Source: Pseudomonas sp. FP198 (GTDB lineage Bacteria; Pseudomonadota; Gammaproteobacteria; Pseudomonadales; Pseudomonadaceae). Taken from it: 64,000 nucleotides of DNA. The DNA is taken from assembly GCF_030687895.1 (NCBI RefSeq), contig NZ_CP117452.1, positions 1,877,501 through 1,941,500 on the forward strand. The letters run 5' to 3'. The translations under genes and the position numbers were made by a program. The notes under the pieces are model-generated. The model made no database searches. It was not told where the DNA came from and saw nothing but the letters and a program-made list of their open reading frames with translations. This document shows, one piece after another, positions 48,831 to 59,057 of this stretch (within the stretch, counting starts at the first letter, position 1; each line of letters starts with the position of its first letter).

Positions 48831-49571
48831 GTGCAGGAAAAATCATTTTGCTTCCCGGCCTCGCCTGATCTGCGCGGGCGAGTGCTGCACCTGCGTGTTG
48901 CCCAAGGCCCGGTTCAACTGAGCGCGGAACAGCCGGGCCTCGGTCAGACACTGCAGTCCGGGTGGGAGGGGCTGCTGGTGCTGAGCGATTCGCTGCAATT
49001 GCACGGCGGCGAATTGCACGTCACGCCGATTGACGAAGCGCCGTTGGTGAAGCTGCTGGCTTTTTTCGATATGAGCGCTGCCTTCTCCGGGCAAAAGGCC
49101 GATGTTGCGCCGTGGGCGCTGTTGCCGGTAGACGAAGAAATCGTCCGCTCGCCGCAGCGCCTCGAACGCTGGTACATCGAGCAGGCGATGCGCGGCACCG
49201 AGGCCTATCACGCGGTGGCCAACCTGTTGCGTCACCACGAAAGTTACGGGCTGGTGCGTTTTCTGTTGGAGCAGGGCACTCACAGCGAAAAGCTCAACAC
49301 CTTGGCACAGCGCTACGGCGTCTCGGTTTCGCATTTTCGCAGGCTTTGCCGACAGGCCCTGGGGAGCGCGGCCAAACCGGCCCTGCGTGGTTGGCGTACG
49401 GCCCGGGCGTTACTGGACATGAGCTTGCAGAACGGTTCCCTGACTGACGTGGCGCTGGAGTTCGGCTTTGCCTCTTCTTCGCATTTCTCTCGGGAGATTC
49501 GTCAATTGGTGGGTTTTACGCCCAGCAGCCTGGCTGACATTACCTACCTGCCCAGGCCAGTGAACCGATGA
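48831..49571 (+). CDS. invF: AraC-family activator of the type III secretion operon (InvF-like)
   Basis: A 246-residue protein with a C-terminal AraC-type double helix-turn-helix (LNTLAQRYGVSVSHFRRLC near 156-174, then LTDVALEFGFASSSHFSRE near 203-221 and LVGFTPSSL). The N-terminal part has no clear domain, as in Salmonella InvF and YsaE. InvF with chaperone SicA activates translocator and effector genes. I chose GTG 48831, which has AGGAG six bases upstream; the frame extends further but only into unlikely sequence. It starts the operon and overlaps invG (ATGA). Confidence 0.85.
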   Translation: MQEKSFCFPASPDLRGRVLHLRVAQGPVQLSAEQPGLGQTLQSGWEGLLVLSDSLQLHGGELHVTPIDEAPLVKLLAFFDMSAAFSGQKADVAPWALLPVDEEIVRSPQRLERWYIEQAMRGTEAYHAVANLLRHHESYGLVRFLLEQGTHSEKLNTLAQRYGVSVSHFRRLCRQALGSAAKPALRGWRTARALLDMSLQNGSLTDVALEFGFASSSHFSREIRQLVGFTPSSLADITYLPRPVNR

Positions 49572-51220
49572 AACGCCGCTTGTCCCTTGCCGCTCTTCTC
49601 GTCTATTGCCTGGGTATCGCGGTGCTTGCGCCCGTTGCCGCGCAGGCCGATGTCTATACGTTTGAAGCCCGGGAGCAGAGTGCACGGACATTTTTCAGCG
49701 AATTGTCCGCAGTCTTGGGCAAGCCGGTGATTGTCAGCAAGGCCGCGGCGGCCAAGCGGATCGGCGGGACGTTCGACCTGCGCACGCCGCAGCGGACTTT
49801 CGAGCGGGTCAGCGCGCAGATGGGGTTGATCTGGTACAGCGATGGCCAGGCGATCTACCTGTATGACGCTGCGGAATTCAAGAGTTCGATGATGTCGCTG
49901 CAAACCCTGACCGTGGCCAGGCTCCAGGCGTTCCTCGGGCGTTCCGGACTGGATGACCCGCGTTATCCGTTGCGCCACGACGGTTTGCGGACCTTCCATG
50001 TGTCGGGGCCGCCGATCTATGTCGACCTGGTGACGCAAGCCGCAGGCTTGATGGACAACCAGCGCTCGGAGCTGCTGCTGGGCAAGCAGCAGATCGGCGT
50101 CATCCATGTGCGCAACACCTTCGTCGGTGACCGCAAGTATGAACTGCGTGACGACAAGGTCACCGTCCCCGGGCTGGCCACGGTGATCGAGCAGTTATTG
50201 CAGGGCGAGAAGCGTGGGGTCGAGCCGGTAGTGGCGCAAGCCCCCGCGCAACAAGCGCGTGGATCGATGCCGCAGTTCCCGTTGGAGGGGCTGGCAAACG
50301 CCTCGTCGGACCAGGACCCGTTGGCACCGCGGATCATTGCGCGGGAGCTGGCCGCCGGCAACATTCGGGTGGTGGCCTATCCGGACACCAACAGCCTGTT
50401 GGTCAAGGGTCTGCCGGAGCAGGTCCACTTCATCGAAAATCTTGTCAGTGCCCTGGACACGCCGAAACGACACGTCGAGTTGTCGTTGTGGATCATCGAT
50501 CTGCACAAGGATGAGCTCAATCAACTGGGCATCAACTGGCAAGGCGCATTGAAGTCGGGTGGCCAGTTCAGTGCATCGCTCAACGCCGGTTCGGCCACCA
50601 CCCTGGACGGTGTTTCGTTCGTCACCCAGGTCATGGCTTTGGAGCGTACCCAGCGGGCCAACGTCGTCTCGCGCCCGGTCATTCTGACGCAAGAGAACGT
50701 GCCGGCGATCTTCGATAACAACCGCACGTTCTACGCGCCGCTGGTAGGCGAGCGCAGCGTCGATCTGCAGCATGTGACCTACGGCACGCTGGTGAGCGTT
50801 CTGCCGCGTTTCGCCCAGTCGGATGAAATCGAGATGCTGCTCAATATCGAGGACGGCAACGAGGTGGAGAACCCCGGCCAGGGCGAACAGCAAGGGGCTT
50901 TGCCGACGGTCGGGCGCACGCGTATCAGCACCGTGGCGCGGGTGCCACAAGGCAAGAGCCTGCTGGTCGGCGGGTTCACCCGCGATGACCACGGCGAGCA
51001 GATCGGACGCATCCCGGTGCTGGGTTCGATTCCCTGGATCGGCAGGTTGTTCAGCTATCGTCAGAGCCGCTCGGCGAACACGGTTCGGGTGTTCCTGATC
51101 CAGCCCAAGGAGATCGTCGATGCCCTTGAGCCGGCCACGCTGGAGCAGGGCAAAGAAGTACTGAGCCCGGAGCTGCACGAACGGGTGCGGCGAATGTATT
51201 TCCGGATGTCGGAGAAATGA
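49568..51220 (+). CDS. invG: Type III secretion outer-membrane secretin (InvG/SctC)
   Basis: A 550-residue secretin. A signal peptide (LAALLVYCLGIAVLAPVAAQA) precedes the N0 domain (FEAREQSARTFFSELSAVLG), N1 and N3 ring domains, and the secretin core (NVVSRPVILTQENVPAIFDN, SVLPRFAQSDEIEMLLNIED, VPQGKSLLVGGFTRDD, VLGSIPWIGRLF). It forms the outer-membrane ring of the injectisome. Its usual pilotin InvH is not encoded next to it here. ATG overlaps the invF stop by four bases, as does its own stop with invE. Confidence 0.94.
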   Translation: MKRRLSLAALLVYCLGIAVLAPVAAQADVYTFEAREQSARTFFSELSAVLGKPVIVSKAAAAKRIGGTFDLRTPQRTFERVSAQMGLIWYSDGQAIYLYDAAEFKSSMMSLQTLTVARLQAFLGRSGLDDPRYPLRHDGLRTFHVSGPPIYVDLVTQAAGLMDNQRSELLLGKQQIGVIHVRNTFVGDRKYELRDDKVTVPGLATVIEQLLQGEKRGVEPVVAQAPAQQARGSMPQFPLEGLANASSDQDPLAPRIIARELAAGNIRVVAYPDTNSLLVKGLPEQVHFIENLVSALDTPKRHVELSLWIIDLHKDELNQLGINWQGALKSGGQFSASLNAGSATTLDGVSFVTQVMALERTQRANVVSRPVILTQENVPAIFDNNRTFYAPLVGERSVDLQHVTYGTLVSVLPRFAQSDEIEMLLNIEDGNEVENPGQGEQQGALPTVGRTRISTVARVPQGKSLLVGGFTRDDHGEQIGRIPVLGSIPWIGRLFSYRQSRSANTVRVFLIQPKEIVDALEPATLEQGKEVLSPELHERVRRMYFRMSEK

Positions 51221-52323
51221 TCCTGACGCCGACTTCCCCAGGTGGGCGAGCCGCCCAGGCGCGCTTGAATGCCGAGAAAGCCGCCGAGCAACGCCAGCCG
51301 TCAGTCGACGTCGAGACGGGCCCGGACGATAGCGCGACGGCCGCGGTGGCGCAGCGCATCGTGCAGATCAGCGACGAGCTGTCGGCGGCGCTCGCACAGT
51401 TCCGTGGCCGACGGTTGTTCGAGCTCAAGTCAGGTACCCAGGCCGATACCTTCGAACGAGTGCTCGAGGACGATACCGTGCCCAAGGCGCGCCAGGTATT
51501 GAGCCTGGCCCGGCTGGCGGACAAACCTGTCGACTGGTTGCTGCAGATGGCACGCAGCCTGTTTCCCGATGACAGCGATCTGGTGCTGGTGCTGCGAGCG
51601 TTGTTGCGCCGCCGCACACTCGAAGCCTCCACGCGGCAGCGACTCACGGCGCTGAAGCAGACGGTGGTTGCCCAGGCTGATCCCAAGCGCATGAACGCCG
51701 GCATCAATGCGGCGCTCAAGGCGCGAATGTCCGGTTCGACCATGGCGGTGCGGGCCAGCCTGCTACGCGAGACCTACCGCGATTTCCTCGAGTCCGACGA
51801 AGGCCCGCTCGGTTGCTACCAGGACTGGATTGCCCAGTACGGCGCGCCACAGCGCATGAATGTGCTGGCCTTCATCGAGGCCGCATTGCTGACCGACATC
51901 AGTGCCCAGGACCCCAGCTGCTCGCGCATCGAGTTCGGCCCGCTTTTTGCCAGGGTGACCGATATCAAGCGCCTGCGCTCGGCCGACCAGCTGTTCGTCG
52001 GTGCTGTGCTCGACGATGGGCTCCTCTGCCGGCACAACCCCCACGAGGCCGATTGGCTGGTGTTTCTGCTCGGCGTGTTGACCTGCCCCGATGATCTCGA
52101 CCAACTGTTGCTCGGCACAGTGGGCGAGCAGGTGCTGCTCAGTTCCCACCGTGAACGCTCGATGTTGCTGCAAGCGGTGCGTCGGCTCTGCCTGCGCTTG
52201 CCCGCGCCACTGTTCGTCGACGAAGCCGCGCCGCAGCGCCTGGCCTTGCAGTTCACGCGCCTGGCCGATGTTGCCCATGCCCACGAGTGCATCGAGCAGC
52301 ACCGCAGCGAGCCCCAACCATGA
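51217..52323 (+). CDS. invE: Type III secretion gatekeeper (InvE/SctW)
   Basis: A 368-residue helical protein of the InvE/MxiC/YopN-TyeA family. The N-terminal part is low-complexity and probably flexible; helices follow from about residue 50 (RIVQISDELSAALAQFRGRR) and conserved stretches include LRETYRDFLESDEGPLGCYQDW and the TyeA-like C-terminal half (QVLLSSHRERSMLLQAVRRL). InvE controls the switch from translocator to effector export. It sits between secretin and export gate, the SPI-1 order, with four-base overlaps at both ends. Confidence 0.88.
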   Translation: MILTPTSPGGRAAQARLNAEKAAEQRQPSVDVETGPDDSATAAVAQRIVQISDELSAALAQFRGRRLFELKSGTQADTFERVLEDDTVPKARQVLSLARLADKPVDWLLQMARSLFPDDSDLVLVLRALLRRRTLEASTRQRLTALKQTVVAQADPKRMNAGINAALKARMSGSTMAVRASLLRETYRDFLESDEGPLGCYQDWIAQYGAPQRMNVLAFIEAALLTDISAQDPSCSRIEFGPLFARVTDIKRLRSADQLFVGAVLDDGLLCRHNPHEADWLVFLLGVLTCPDDLDQLLLGTVGEQVLLSSHRERSMLLQAVRRLCLRLPAPLFVDEAAPQRLALQFTRLADVAHAHECIEQHRSEPQP

Positions 52324-54398
52324 TGTCCTCCCGCCCCCCGGCCTCGCTGCTCAACGTCTTTCTGCGCAATGTCAGTGCCCGGCCCGAGCTGCTGATCCTG
52401 ACGTTGATGGTGATGATCATCGCCATGCTGATCATCCCCCTGCCAACGGTGCTGGTGGATTTCCTCATCGGCCTGAACATCGTCATTTCACTGCTGGTGT
52501 TCATGGGCTCGTTCTACATCGAACGCATCCTCAGCTACTCGACGTTCCCGGCATTGCTGCTGTTGACCACGCTGTTCCGCCTGGCGCTGTCGATCAGCAC
52601 CAGCCGGCTGATCCTCAGCCAGGCCGATGCCGGAGAGATCATCGCCTCGTTCGGCGACTTCGTGATCGGCGAAAGCCTGGTGGTGGGGTTCGTGATTTTT
52701 TCCATCGTCACGATTGTCCAGTTCATCGTGATCACCAAAGGCTCGGAGCGGGTCGCCGAAGTGGCGGCACGTTTCTCCCTGGACGGCATGCCCGGCAAGC
52801 AGATGAGTATCGACGGCGATCTCAAGGCCGGTGCCATCGATGCGACCCAGGCGCGGGAAAAACGCAGTGTGCTGGAGCGCGAAAGCCAGTTGTACGGTTC
52901 TTTCGACGGTGCGATGAAATTCATCAAGGGTGACGCAATCGCCGGCATCATCATTATTTTCGTCAACTTCATCGGCGGCATGGCCATTGGTGTCGGGCAG
53001 ATGGGCATGGACATGTCCACGGCCCTGTCGACCTACACCCTGCTGACCATCGGCGACGGCCTGGTCGCACAGATACCCGCGCTGCTGATCGCCATTGGCG
53101 CAGGTTTCATCGTCACCCGGGTCAACGGTGACGACAGCAACCTGGGGCGCAACATGCTCGCCCAGATGCTCGGCAACCCGTTCGTTCTGGGTGTGACCGC
53201 GCTGCTGGCGGTGGGCGTGGGCCTGTTGCCCGGTTTTCCGTTGCTGACATTCCTCTCGATCGCCAGTGTGCTGGGGCTGGTCGTATTTGTTCGCCATCGC
53301 CGCTCGTTGCGCCAGGCGGGTGCGGACGAAAGCCGCGCCGAACCCGCCGAACAGGGTTCGGTCCAGGGCGAATCGGGGTTGCTCGATGATGTCGAGAATA
53401 TCGCGACAGAAACCATTGCGCTGATGCTGCTGGTGCCTACGGCACGCCTGCAGGAGCTGGAAAAGAACCGCTGGGCGGCGCGCTTTCGCAGCCAGTTCTT
53501 CGTCGACTACGGGCTGCGCATTCCGGAGCCGCGGCTACGGGCCAGCGAAGCGCTGCCGGCGCATCAAGTGGCGGTGCTGATCAACGAAGTGCGCGCCGAA
53601 CAGTTCGATATCCATTTCGACCATTGGCGCCTGCTGGACTATTCCCCCGAGCTGGAACCGCTGGGCTTTGCCCTGGTGCGCGGCGACGACAGCAATCGCC
53701 TCGGCGGGGTCTGGGTCAGCGCCGCCGACCGGGAGCGGGTGCAACAGTTGGGCTACCACCTGCGACCGGCTGACGAAGAATGCTACCGCTGCCTGGTCAC
53801 GTTGCTGGCGCGCAACATCCAGGAATTTTTCGGCGTGCAGGAAACCAAGCACCTGCTCGACGAAATGGAAACGCGGTATCCCGATCTGCTCAAGGAAGTC
53901 TATCGCCACGTCACGGTGCAGAAGATCGCCGAGGTGCTGCAACGGCTGGTCGGCGAACGCATTTCGGTGCGCAACATGAAACTCATCCTTGAAGCACTGG
54001 CCCTTTGGGCCTCCCGGGAGAAAGACGTACTGGCGCTGGTCGAGCACGTTCGCGGCGCGATGGCCCGCTATATCAGCAACAAGTTTGCCCGGGGCAACGA
54101 GCTGCCGGTGTTGCTGTTGTCGGCGGAATTCGAGGACGTGGTACGCCGTGGCATTCGGCAGACCTCGGGCGGCCATTTTCTCAACCTGGAACCTTCCGAG
54201 TCGGAAGAGTTGATGGACCGGCTCAGCGTCGGCCTGGGCAGCCTGCACATCGCCCACAAGGACATGGTGCTGCTGTGTTCGGTCGACGTACGGCGCTACA
54301 TCAAGCGGCTGATCGAGGGGCGTTTCCGGGAGCTGGACGTCATGTCGTTCGGCGAAGTTTCCCAGACCGTCTCGGTCAATGTCATCAAGACGCTCTAA
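52320..54398 (+). CDS. invA: Type III secretion export gate (InvA/SctV)
   Basis: A 692-residue FlhA/InvA-family protein. Eight or so membrane helices fill residues 22-330 ([40 protein letters not shown]). The conserved FHIPEP cytoplasmic loop follows helix 4 ([23 protein letters not shown] spans it in two parts: [21 protein letters not shown]). The large C-terminal domain from about 345 forms the nonameric ring under the export pore. The protein selects and passes substrates. Two ATG codons stand at 52320; the first overlaps the invE stop. Confidence 0.95.
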   Translation: MMSSRPPASLLNVFLRNVSARPELLILTLMVMIIAMLIIPLPTVLVDFLIGLNIVISLLVFMGSFYIERILSYSTFPALLLLTTLFRLALSISTSRLILSQADAGEIIASFGDFVIGESLVVGFVIFSIVTIVQFIVITKGSERVAEVAARFSLDGMPGKQMSIDGDLKAGAIDATQAREKRSVLERESQLYGSFDGAMKFIKGDAIAGIIIIFVNFIGGMAIGVGQMGMDMSTALSTYTLLTIGDGLVAQIPALLIAIGAGFIVTRVNGDDSNLGRNMLAQMLGNPFVLGVTALLAVGVGLLPGFPLLTFLSIASVLGLVVFVRHRRSLRQAGADESRAEPAEQGSVQGESGLLDDVENIATETIALMLLVPTARLQELEKNRWAARFRSQFFVDYGLRIPEPRLRASEALPAHQVAVLINEVRAEQFDIHFDHWRLLDYSPELEPLGFALVRGDDSNRLGGVWVSAADRERVQQLGYHLRPADEECYRCLVTLLARNIQEFFGVQETKHLLDEMETRYPDLLKEVYRHVTVQKIAEVLQRLVGERISVRNMKLILEALALWASREKDVLALVEHVRGAMARYISNKFARGNELPVLLLSAEFEDVVRRGIRQTSGGHFLNLEPSESEELMDRLSVGLGSLHIAHKDMVLLCSVDVRRYIKRLIEGRFRELDVMSFGEVSQTVSVNVIKTL

Positions 54399-54410
54399 GG
54401 AACCCTGCAA

Positions 54411-54623
54411 ATGATACCGATGGATATTGCCGGCCTGTTGCGCGAAGCATTGCGTCACAGCGGTTGCGTGGACAGTCAGATAGGGCACTTCGACAGCCAC
54501 GGCACGATAACGATGCAATTAAGCAATCTGCCCGATGTGAGCCTGGAGGTCGTCGAAGGCGATGTGTGGCTCTGGGCAGCGGTCGCGCAGGGCCTTGGAC
54601 GCCTCCTGGAAATCCTCCGTTGA
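54411..54623 (+). CDS. invB: InvB-like type III secretion chaperone, apparently internally shortened
   Basis: A 70-residue ORF in the invB position between invA and invC. The N-terminal part resembles InvB/SpaK class IB chaperones ([40 protein letters not shown]). InvB is about 135 residues; here WAAVAQ passes directly to [10 protein letters not shown], which looks like a chaperone C-terminal helix. A roughly 65-codon in-frame deletion would explain this. The reading frame is kept to a stop that overlaps the invC start. Whether the product still dimerises or binds effectors is doubtful. AAGGA precedes ATG 54411. Confidence 0.72.
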   Translation: MIPMDIAGLLREALRHSGCVDSQIGHFDSHGTITMQLSNLPDVSLEVVEGDVWLWAAVAQGLGRLLEILR

Positions 54624-55909
54624 TCAACTCCCGGCTGGAACGACGGGCGGCCCATCCGTTGCGCCTGAGCGGTCCCTTGATCGAGGCGGCGCTGAGCGAG
54701 GTGGTCATTGGCGAGATCTGTGAGGTGCGTCGACACTGGCGTTCGCCCGACATCGCCGCCAGGGCCCAGGTCATCGGCTTCAAGCCCGGTGCGGTGCTGC
54801 TCAGTTTGCTCGGCGATGCGAAGGGCCTGTCCCGCGAATCGATGATCGTGCCGACGGGCTCGTCCCTGCAACTGACCTGCAGCGACGCCTTGCTTGGCAG
54901 CGTGGTCGATCCGCAGGGCGTCGTAGTCGAGCGCCTGGCGCCGGTGACGGCGACCGTCCAGCGCGACTGCCCGGTGGATGCCGACCCGCCGTCATACCAG
55001 CAGCGGCGGCCAGTCGTGGAACCCTTGCGAACCGGCATTCGGGTCATCGATGGTTTGCTGACCTGCGGAGTGGGCCAGCGCATCGGCATTTTTGCCGCCG
55101 CCGGCTCCGGCAAGACCATCCTGATCGACATGCTGATCGAGCACACGGACGCAGACGTCTTCGTGGTCGGCCTGATTGGCGAGCGCGGGCGCGAAGTGAC
55201 CGAGTTCATCGAGCACCTGCGCCAGTCGCCCAAGCGCTCTTGTTGCGTGGTGGTGTACGCCACTTCGGATTTCTCCTCGGTGGATCGCTGCAACGCAGCG
55301 TTGCAGGCTACCGCCATCGCCGAATATTTTCGCGACGAGGGACGGCGCGTGGTGTTGCTGCTGGATTCGCTGACGCGCTACGCCCGCGCGCGGCGCGATC
55401 TGGCTCTGGCGGCTGGCGAAGCGCCGGCCCGGCGCGGCTATCCGGCCTCGGTGTTCGATGCCTTGCCGCGTCTGCTGGAACGACCCGGCGTGACCGCCTC
55501 GGGCAGCATCACCGCCTGGTACACGGTGTTGCTGGAAAGTGACGACGAGCCGGACCCGATCGCCGAGGAGATTCGCTCCATTCTTGACGGCCATGTCTAC
55601 CTCAGCCGTGCCCTGGCGGCCAAGGGGCACTACCCGGCAATCGATGTTCTGCGCAGCGCCAGTCGGGTGGCGACGCAAGTCACCTCGCCAGAGGTCCGGC
55701 AGTTGGCCGCGGCGACCCGGGAGATCCTCGCGCGCCTGGAACAGTTGCAGGTTTTTCTCGACATGGGCGAATACAGCCCGGGTGCCGACGCCGCCAACGA
55801 CCACGCGCTGCAACGTCGCGACGCGCTTGACCGGTGGCTGCGCCAACCGACAGCCGAATATTGCGCGCCGGACGAAGCACTGCGGAGCCTGCATGAACTC
55901 CTTGCATGA
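54620..55909 (+). CDS. invC: Type III secretion ATPase (InvC/SctN)
   Basis: A 429-residue F1-beta-like ATPase that unfolds and releases chaperone-bound substrates at the export gate. The Walker A motif is GSGKT at 162-166 in [15 protein letters not shown], Walker B is [17 protein letters not shown] near 248-264, and [13 protein letters not shown] is strongly conserved. The TTG at 54620 overlaps the invB stop (TTGA) and gives a length close to the 431 residues of Salmonella InvC. Upstream in-frame sequence lies inside invA and is not coding in this frame. Confidence 0.94.
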   Translation: MINSRLERRAAHPLRLSGPLIEAALSEVVIGEICEVRRHWRSPDIAARAQVIGFKPGAVLLSLLGDAKGLSRESMIVPTGSSLQLTCSDALLGSVVDPQGVVVERLAPVTATVQRDCPVDADPPSYQQRRPVVEPLRTGIRVIDGLLTCGVGQRIGIFAAAGSGKTILIDMLIEHTDADVFVVGLIGERGREVTEFIEHLRQSPKRSCCVVVYATSDFSSVDRCNAALQATAIAEYFRDEGRRVVLLLDSLTRYARARRDLALAAGEAPARRGYPASVFDALPRLLERPGVTASGSITAWYTVLLESDDEPDPIAEEIRSILDGHVYLSRALAAKGHYPAIDVLRSASRVATQVTSPEVRQLAAATREILARLEQLQVFLDMGEYSPGADAANDHALQRRDALDRWLRQPTAEYCAPDEALRSLHELLA

Positions 55910-56348
55910 TCGACGGCGCTTGCTGGCCTTCAGTCTGTTCCGCCGGCAACGCGGCGAACTGGCCGTGCTGCGCGCCCAGCGTCAGTTGCAACCGCTGCTG
56001 CGAGAACGCTCCGGGTTCGACGAACAGGAGGCTGCGCTGCAAGGCCTGCTGGTCAGCCATCGGGTCAATGATTGCGTACTGGACCACGGACAACTGTTGG
56101 CGCTGCTGCGCACCCAGGCGGTGATCCGCCGGCGGATCGACGTACTGCGCGTCGAGCGTGACCGCGTCGAGCAGCAGTGCCGGCAGGCCGAGCAACAATT
56201 GCTCGGGCAACGTGAGCTGCTGCGTTCATGGCAGCGCCGACATGACAAATATGTGGATTCAGTCCAGCGACTGGTGCACGCGCAACGGCTTGAAGCGGCG
56301 CGCCGGGAAGAGCGGGAGCTGGAAGAGATGATCGGAGTTCGTCGATGA
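55893..56348 (+). CDS. invI: Type III secretion stalk protein (InvI/SpaM/SctO)
   Basis: A 151-residue Arg/Gln-rich helical protein, mainly coiled coil ([30 protein letters not shown]). Its size and position match InvI/SpaM, the FliJ-like stalk linking ATPase and export gate. Sequence similarity in this family is weak, so the call rests on order and composition. ATG 55893 has GGAG six bases upstream and overlaps the invC end by 17 bases. Confidence 0.8.
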   Translation: MNSLHDRRRLLAFSLFRRQRGELAVLRAQRQLQPLLRERSGFDEQEAALQGLLVSHRVNDCVLDHGQLLALLRTQAVIRRRIDVLRVERDRVEQQCRQAEQQLLGQRELLRSWQRRHDKYVDSVQRLVHAQRLEAARREERELEEMIGVRR

Positions 56349-57220
56349 GCAAGATATCCGTGGTTCCCACTCGGCCGATCCAGGTCGAGGATCCCGCCGA
56401 CCGGCGTTCGAGCGATGAGCACCGGACCGAGCTGGTTCCGGTGCAGCTGGACGAGCTGCCGCAAGGTGTCCTAGACCTGGTGGCTTTGCTGATACGGCCG
56501 GGACCTGCCGAACCCCGTGGCGCAATTGCCTGGCACACGACAGTCGCTGCCCGGCGAAGCGTGGAAGTGCAATTCGACGGCGCTGCATCGATTATCCAGA
56601 CGGCGATGGATATCGAACCAGACGCCGTTCAGCCGAATCTCCGGGCAGCCATGCCTTTTTCGGAAAAGCCTTTGTTGTCCGCTACACCGCTACAACAGGC
56701 GTTGCCACAACGTCCGGAGCCGGCGGCATCTGTCGTCGACAGGATGATGCCGGCAGCGCTTGCAGTTATGCCCGAGCCGATGAACCGTGCCCTCGCCAGT
56801 GATACGCCAACGGCCCCCATCGGCGCCGAACAGATACCCCAACTGCCGTCGAATCTTCAAGCCCCGCGCCAGGCGTCGTCGGTTGTTTCCGTGCAGCGCC
56901 CGCTGCCGCCCATGCCGTCCTCGACAAGCGACGCCTTGGTTGAAGCACTGCCATCGGCAGACCGGGGCTTGTTGCAGATCCCTTTCAACAAAGGCGCGGC
57001 CAGTGGTCAGGTGGTCATCAGCCGCGGGCCTGAAGAGCCCGCTCGGAACCTGACGCTCAGCCCAAGCAATGCCTTGGTGCTCGAGCAGCTCAAGGAGCCT
57101 TTCGAGCTGGCCCGCGAGCCGGCCTGGCGACTCGCTGAACGTGGTGGCGAACAGCAGCGCCAAGGGTCGCAGCCATCGCCCGATGAGGATCAGGATGAAT
57201 CGGCGGAGCATTCGGCATGA
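56345..57220 (+). CDS. invJ: Needle-length / substrate-switch protein (InvJ/SpaN/SctP)
   Basis: A 291-residue protein rich in Pro, Ala, Ser and Gln with low complexity from about 90 to 200, as in ruler proteins. The C-terminal part, RGLLQIPFNKGAASGQVVIS and LTLSPSNALVLEQLKEPF, is the conserved SpaN/InvJ region. Such proteins set needle length and switch export from early to late substrates. It overlaps invI and spaO by four bases each. Confidence 0.8.
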   Translation: MSKISVVPTRPIQVEDPADRRSSDEHRTELVPVQLDELPQGVLDLVALLIRPGPAEPRGAIAWHTTVAARRSVEVQFDGAASIIQTAMDIEPDAVQPNLRAAMPFSEKPLLSATPLQQALPQRPEPAASVVDRMMPAALAVMPEPMNRALASDTPTAPIGAEQIPQLPSNLQAPRQASSVVSVQRPLPPMPSSTSDALVEALPSADRGLLQIPFNKGAASGQVVISRGPEEPARNLTLSPSNALVLEQLKEPFELAREPAWRLAERGGEQQRQGSQPSPDEDQDESAEHSA

Positions 57221-58140
57221 GCGCGCTGAAGCTGCGCCGCGTCGACGCTTCGGCGCACGCTCATGCCCAAGCGATTCAACGCTGGCGGCGTACCGGGCGG
57301 CACGCGGGGCTGGAGCACATGCCGCAGCGTCGCGGCTATCTGCAATTTCGCGCGCAGGGCGAGGGGGGCGGCTGGCAAGGGCTGATCATGGCCCACGACT
57401 GGCTGCATCATTCGATCCCCACCCTACAGCCGTTGCTGACGGCCGAATGCCCGTTGTCGAGTATCGTCGCCTTGTTTCGAGCCGTGCCGCGGCCCTTGCT
57501 GCCGGACATGAACGAGCTGGGCTACGAGGAGCTGTCCGACATCGAATGCGTCGCCCCGACGCGATTACCCACTTACCCCTTGCCCTGGATCGCGACGCCG
57601 CGAGGACGCCTGTGGTTGTTGCAGCTACCGACGCCCGGCACTGCTTGTGGCCCTGTGGAGACGGATTCATGGCTGAGCGATCTGCCGTTGCGACTCACCT
57701 TCGTCCTGGGCATCAGCCACCTGAGCCTCGTCAGTCGCCTGCGCCTGGCTCAAGGTGATGTGCTGCGCATCAACCGGCTGACCCGGCAGTGCTTTTCAAT
57801 ACAGCAATGCCTTGGCACTTTCACCTTGACCCAGGAGGGTTTACGCATGCAACCAACGCTGGCTGATGCCTGCCCGGAAGAAACGTCGGGGCCCGGCGCG
57901 CAGGTCGACCTGGGGGCGCTCCCGGTGCGCCTGGAATTCGTCCTTGCCACCCATGAAACCAATCTGGCCATGCTCGCGCAAATCAGCGATGGGCAACTGA
58001 TCCCTCTGTCCGGGGATGTTGCGCGAAACATCGAGGTCCGTGCCAACGGCAAGCCTGTCGCCCGTGGTGAGCTGGTGCAGTTGGACGGACAACTTGGCGT
58101 TGAACTGCTGGACGTCTATCGGGACCGTGGCGATGAATGA
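57217..58140 (+). CDS. spaO: Type III secretion sorting-platform protein (SpaO/SctQ)
   Basis: A 307-residue protein whose C-terminal 75 residues form a SPOA domain (LPVRLEFVLATHETNLAMLA, GDVARNIEVRANGKPVARG, GQLGVELLDV), with a second SPOA-like segment near 155-200 (LPLRLTFVLGISHLSLVSRL). It forms the cytoplasmic C-ring-like platform. In Salmonella the C-terminal SPOA part is also made separately from an internal start; GGAGGG before ATG 57847 suggests the same is possible here. It overlaps spaP by eight bases. Confidence 0.87.
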   Translation: MSALKLRRVDASAHAHAQAIQRWRRTGRHAGLEHMPQRRGYLQFRAQGEGGGWQGLIMAHDWLHHSIPTLQPLLTAECPLSSIVALFRAVPRPLLPDMNELGYEELSDIECVAPTRLPTYPLPWIATPRGRLWLLQLPTPGTACGPVETDSWLSDLPLRLTFVLGISHLSLVSRLRLAQGDVLRINRLTRQCFSIQQCLGTFTLTQEGLRMQPTLADACPEETSGPGAQVDLGALPVRLEFVLATHETNLAMLAQISDGQLIPLSGDVARNIEVRANGKPVARGELVQLDGQLGVELLDVYRDRGDE

Positions 58141-58792
58141 TGTCTCGCTGATCGCCCTGCTGGCCTTTGCCTCGCTGCTGCCGTTCCTGGTGGCGGCGGG
58201 CACCTGCTACATCAAGTTTTCCATTGTCTTCGTCATCGTACGTAATGCCCTGGGCTTGCAGCAGGTGCCATCGAACATGGCCCTCAATGCGATTGCGCTG
58301 ATGCTGGCGATTTTCGTCATGACGCCGGTCGTCAAGCAGGGCCACGACTATTACAAGACCGAAGCGGTGGCGTTTACCGATATCGAGTCGGTGGTGGATT
58401 TCGCCGAGAACGGCCTGGGCGGCTACAAGGATTACCTGCGCAAGTACACCGACCCGGAGCTGGCGCTGTTTTTCGAGCGGGCCCAGGCGGTCCAGGATGG
58501 AACCGATGCAGACCCGCCGGCCGATGAAGAACTGACGCCGTCTTTGTTTTCGCTCCTGCCGGCCTATGCGCTGAGCGAGATCAAAAGTGCCTTCAAGATC
58601 GGTTTTTATCTGTACCTGCCCTTTGTGATCGTGGACCTGGTGATTTCCAGCATTCTGCTGGCGTTGGGCATGATGATGATGAGTCCGGTGATCATTTCCG
58701 TACCGATCAAGCTGGTGCTGTTTGTCGCACTGGACGGCTGGGCGCTGCTGTCGACCGGCCTGGTCAAGCAATACCTGACGCTGCTGGCATAG
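58133..58792 (+). CDS. spaP: Type III secretion export apparatus protein (SpaP/SctR)
   Basis: A 219-residue FliP-family membrane protein. The N-terminal segments include [20 protein letters not shown] and [20 protein letters not shown]; a hydrophilic loop spans about 80-145 ([20 protein letters not shown]); C-terminal helices include [20 protein letters not shown] and [18 protein letters not shown]. Together with SpaQ and SpaR it forms the export pore. The family's [13 protein letters not shown] motif is intact. Confidence 0.94.
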   Translation: MNDVSLIALLAFASLLPFLVAAGTCYIKFSIVFVIVRNALGLQQVPSNMALNAIALMLAIFVMTPVVKQGHDYYKTEAVAFTDIESVVDFAENGLGGYKDYLRKYTDPELALFFERAQAVQDGTDADPPADEELTPSLFSLLPAYALSEIKSAFKIGFYLYLPFVIVDLVISSILLALGMMMMSPVIISVPIKLVLFVALDGWALLSTGLVKQYLTLLA

Positions 58793-58800
58793 GCGCGGCC

Positions 58801-59055
58801 ATGAATGATCTGGTGTATGCCGGTAACAAGACCTTGTACCTGATCCTGCTCATGGTCGCCTGGCCGATCATCGTTGCCACGGTGGTCGGGCTGGTGATCG
58901 GGTTGATCCAGACCGTGACCCAGTTGCAGGAACAGACGCTGCCCTTTGGCTTCAAGTTGCTGGCGGTCGCGGCGTGCCTGTTCCTGCTCTCGGGGTGGTA
59001 CGGCGAAACCCTGCTCGATTTCAGTCGTGAAGTTTTCCGCCTGGCGTTGGGTTAG
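58801..59055 (+). CDS. spaQ: Type III secretion export apparatus protein (SpaQ/SctS)
   Basis: An 84-residue FliQ-family protein with two membrane hairpin helices ([20 protein letters not shown] and [18 protein letters not shown]) separated by [15 protein letters not shown], the family signature. Four copies normally join SpaP and SpaR in the export pore. It starts eight bases after spaP, and its stop is two bases before spaR. Confidence 0.94.
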   Translation: MNDLVYAGNKTLYLILLMVAWPIIVATVVGLVIGLIQTVTQLQEQTLPFGFKLLAVAACLFLLSGWYGETLLDFSREVFRLALG

Positions 59056-59057
59056 CG

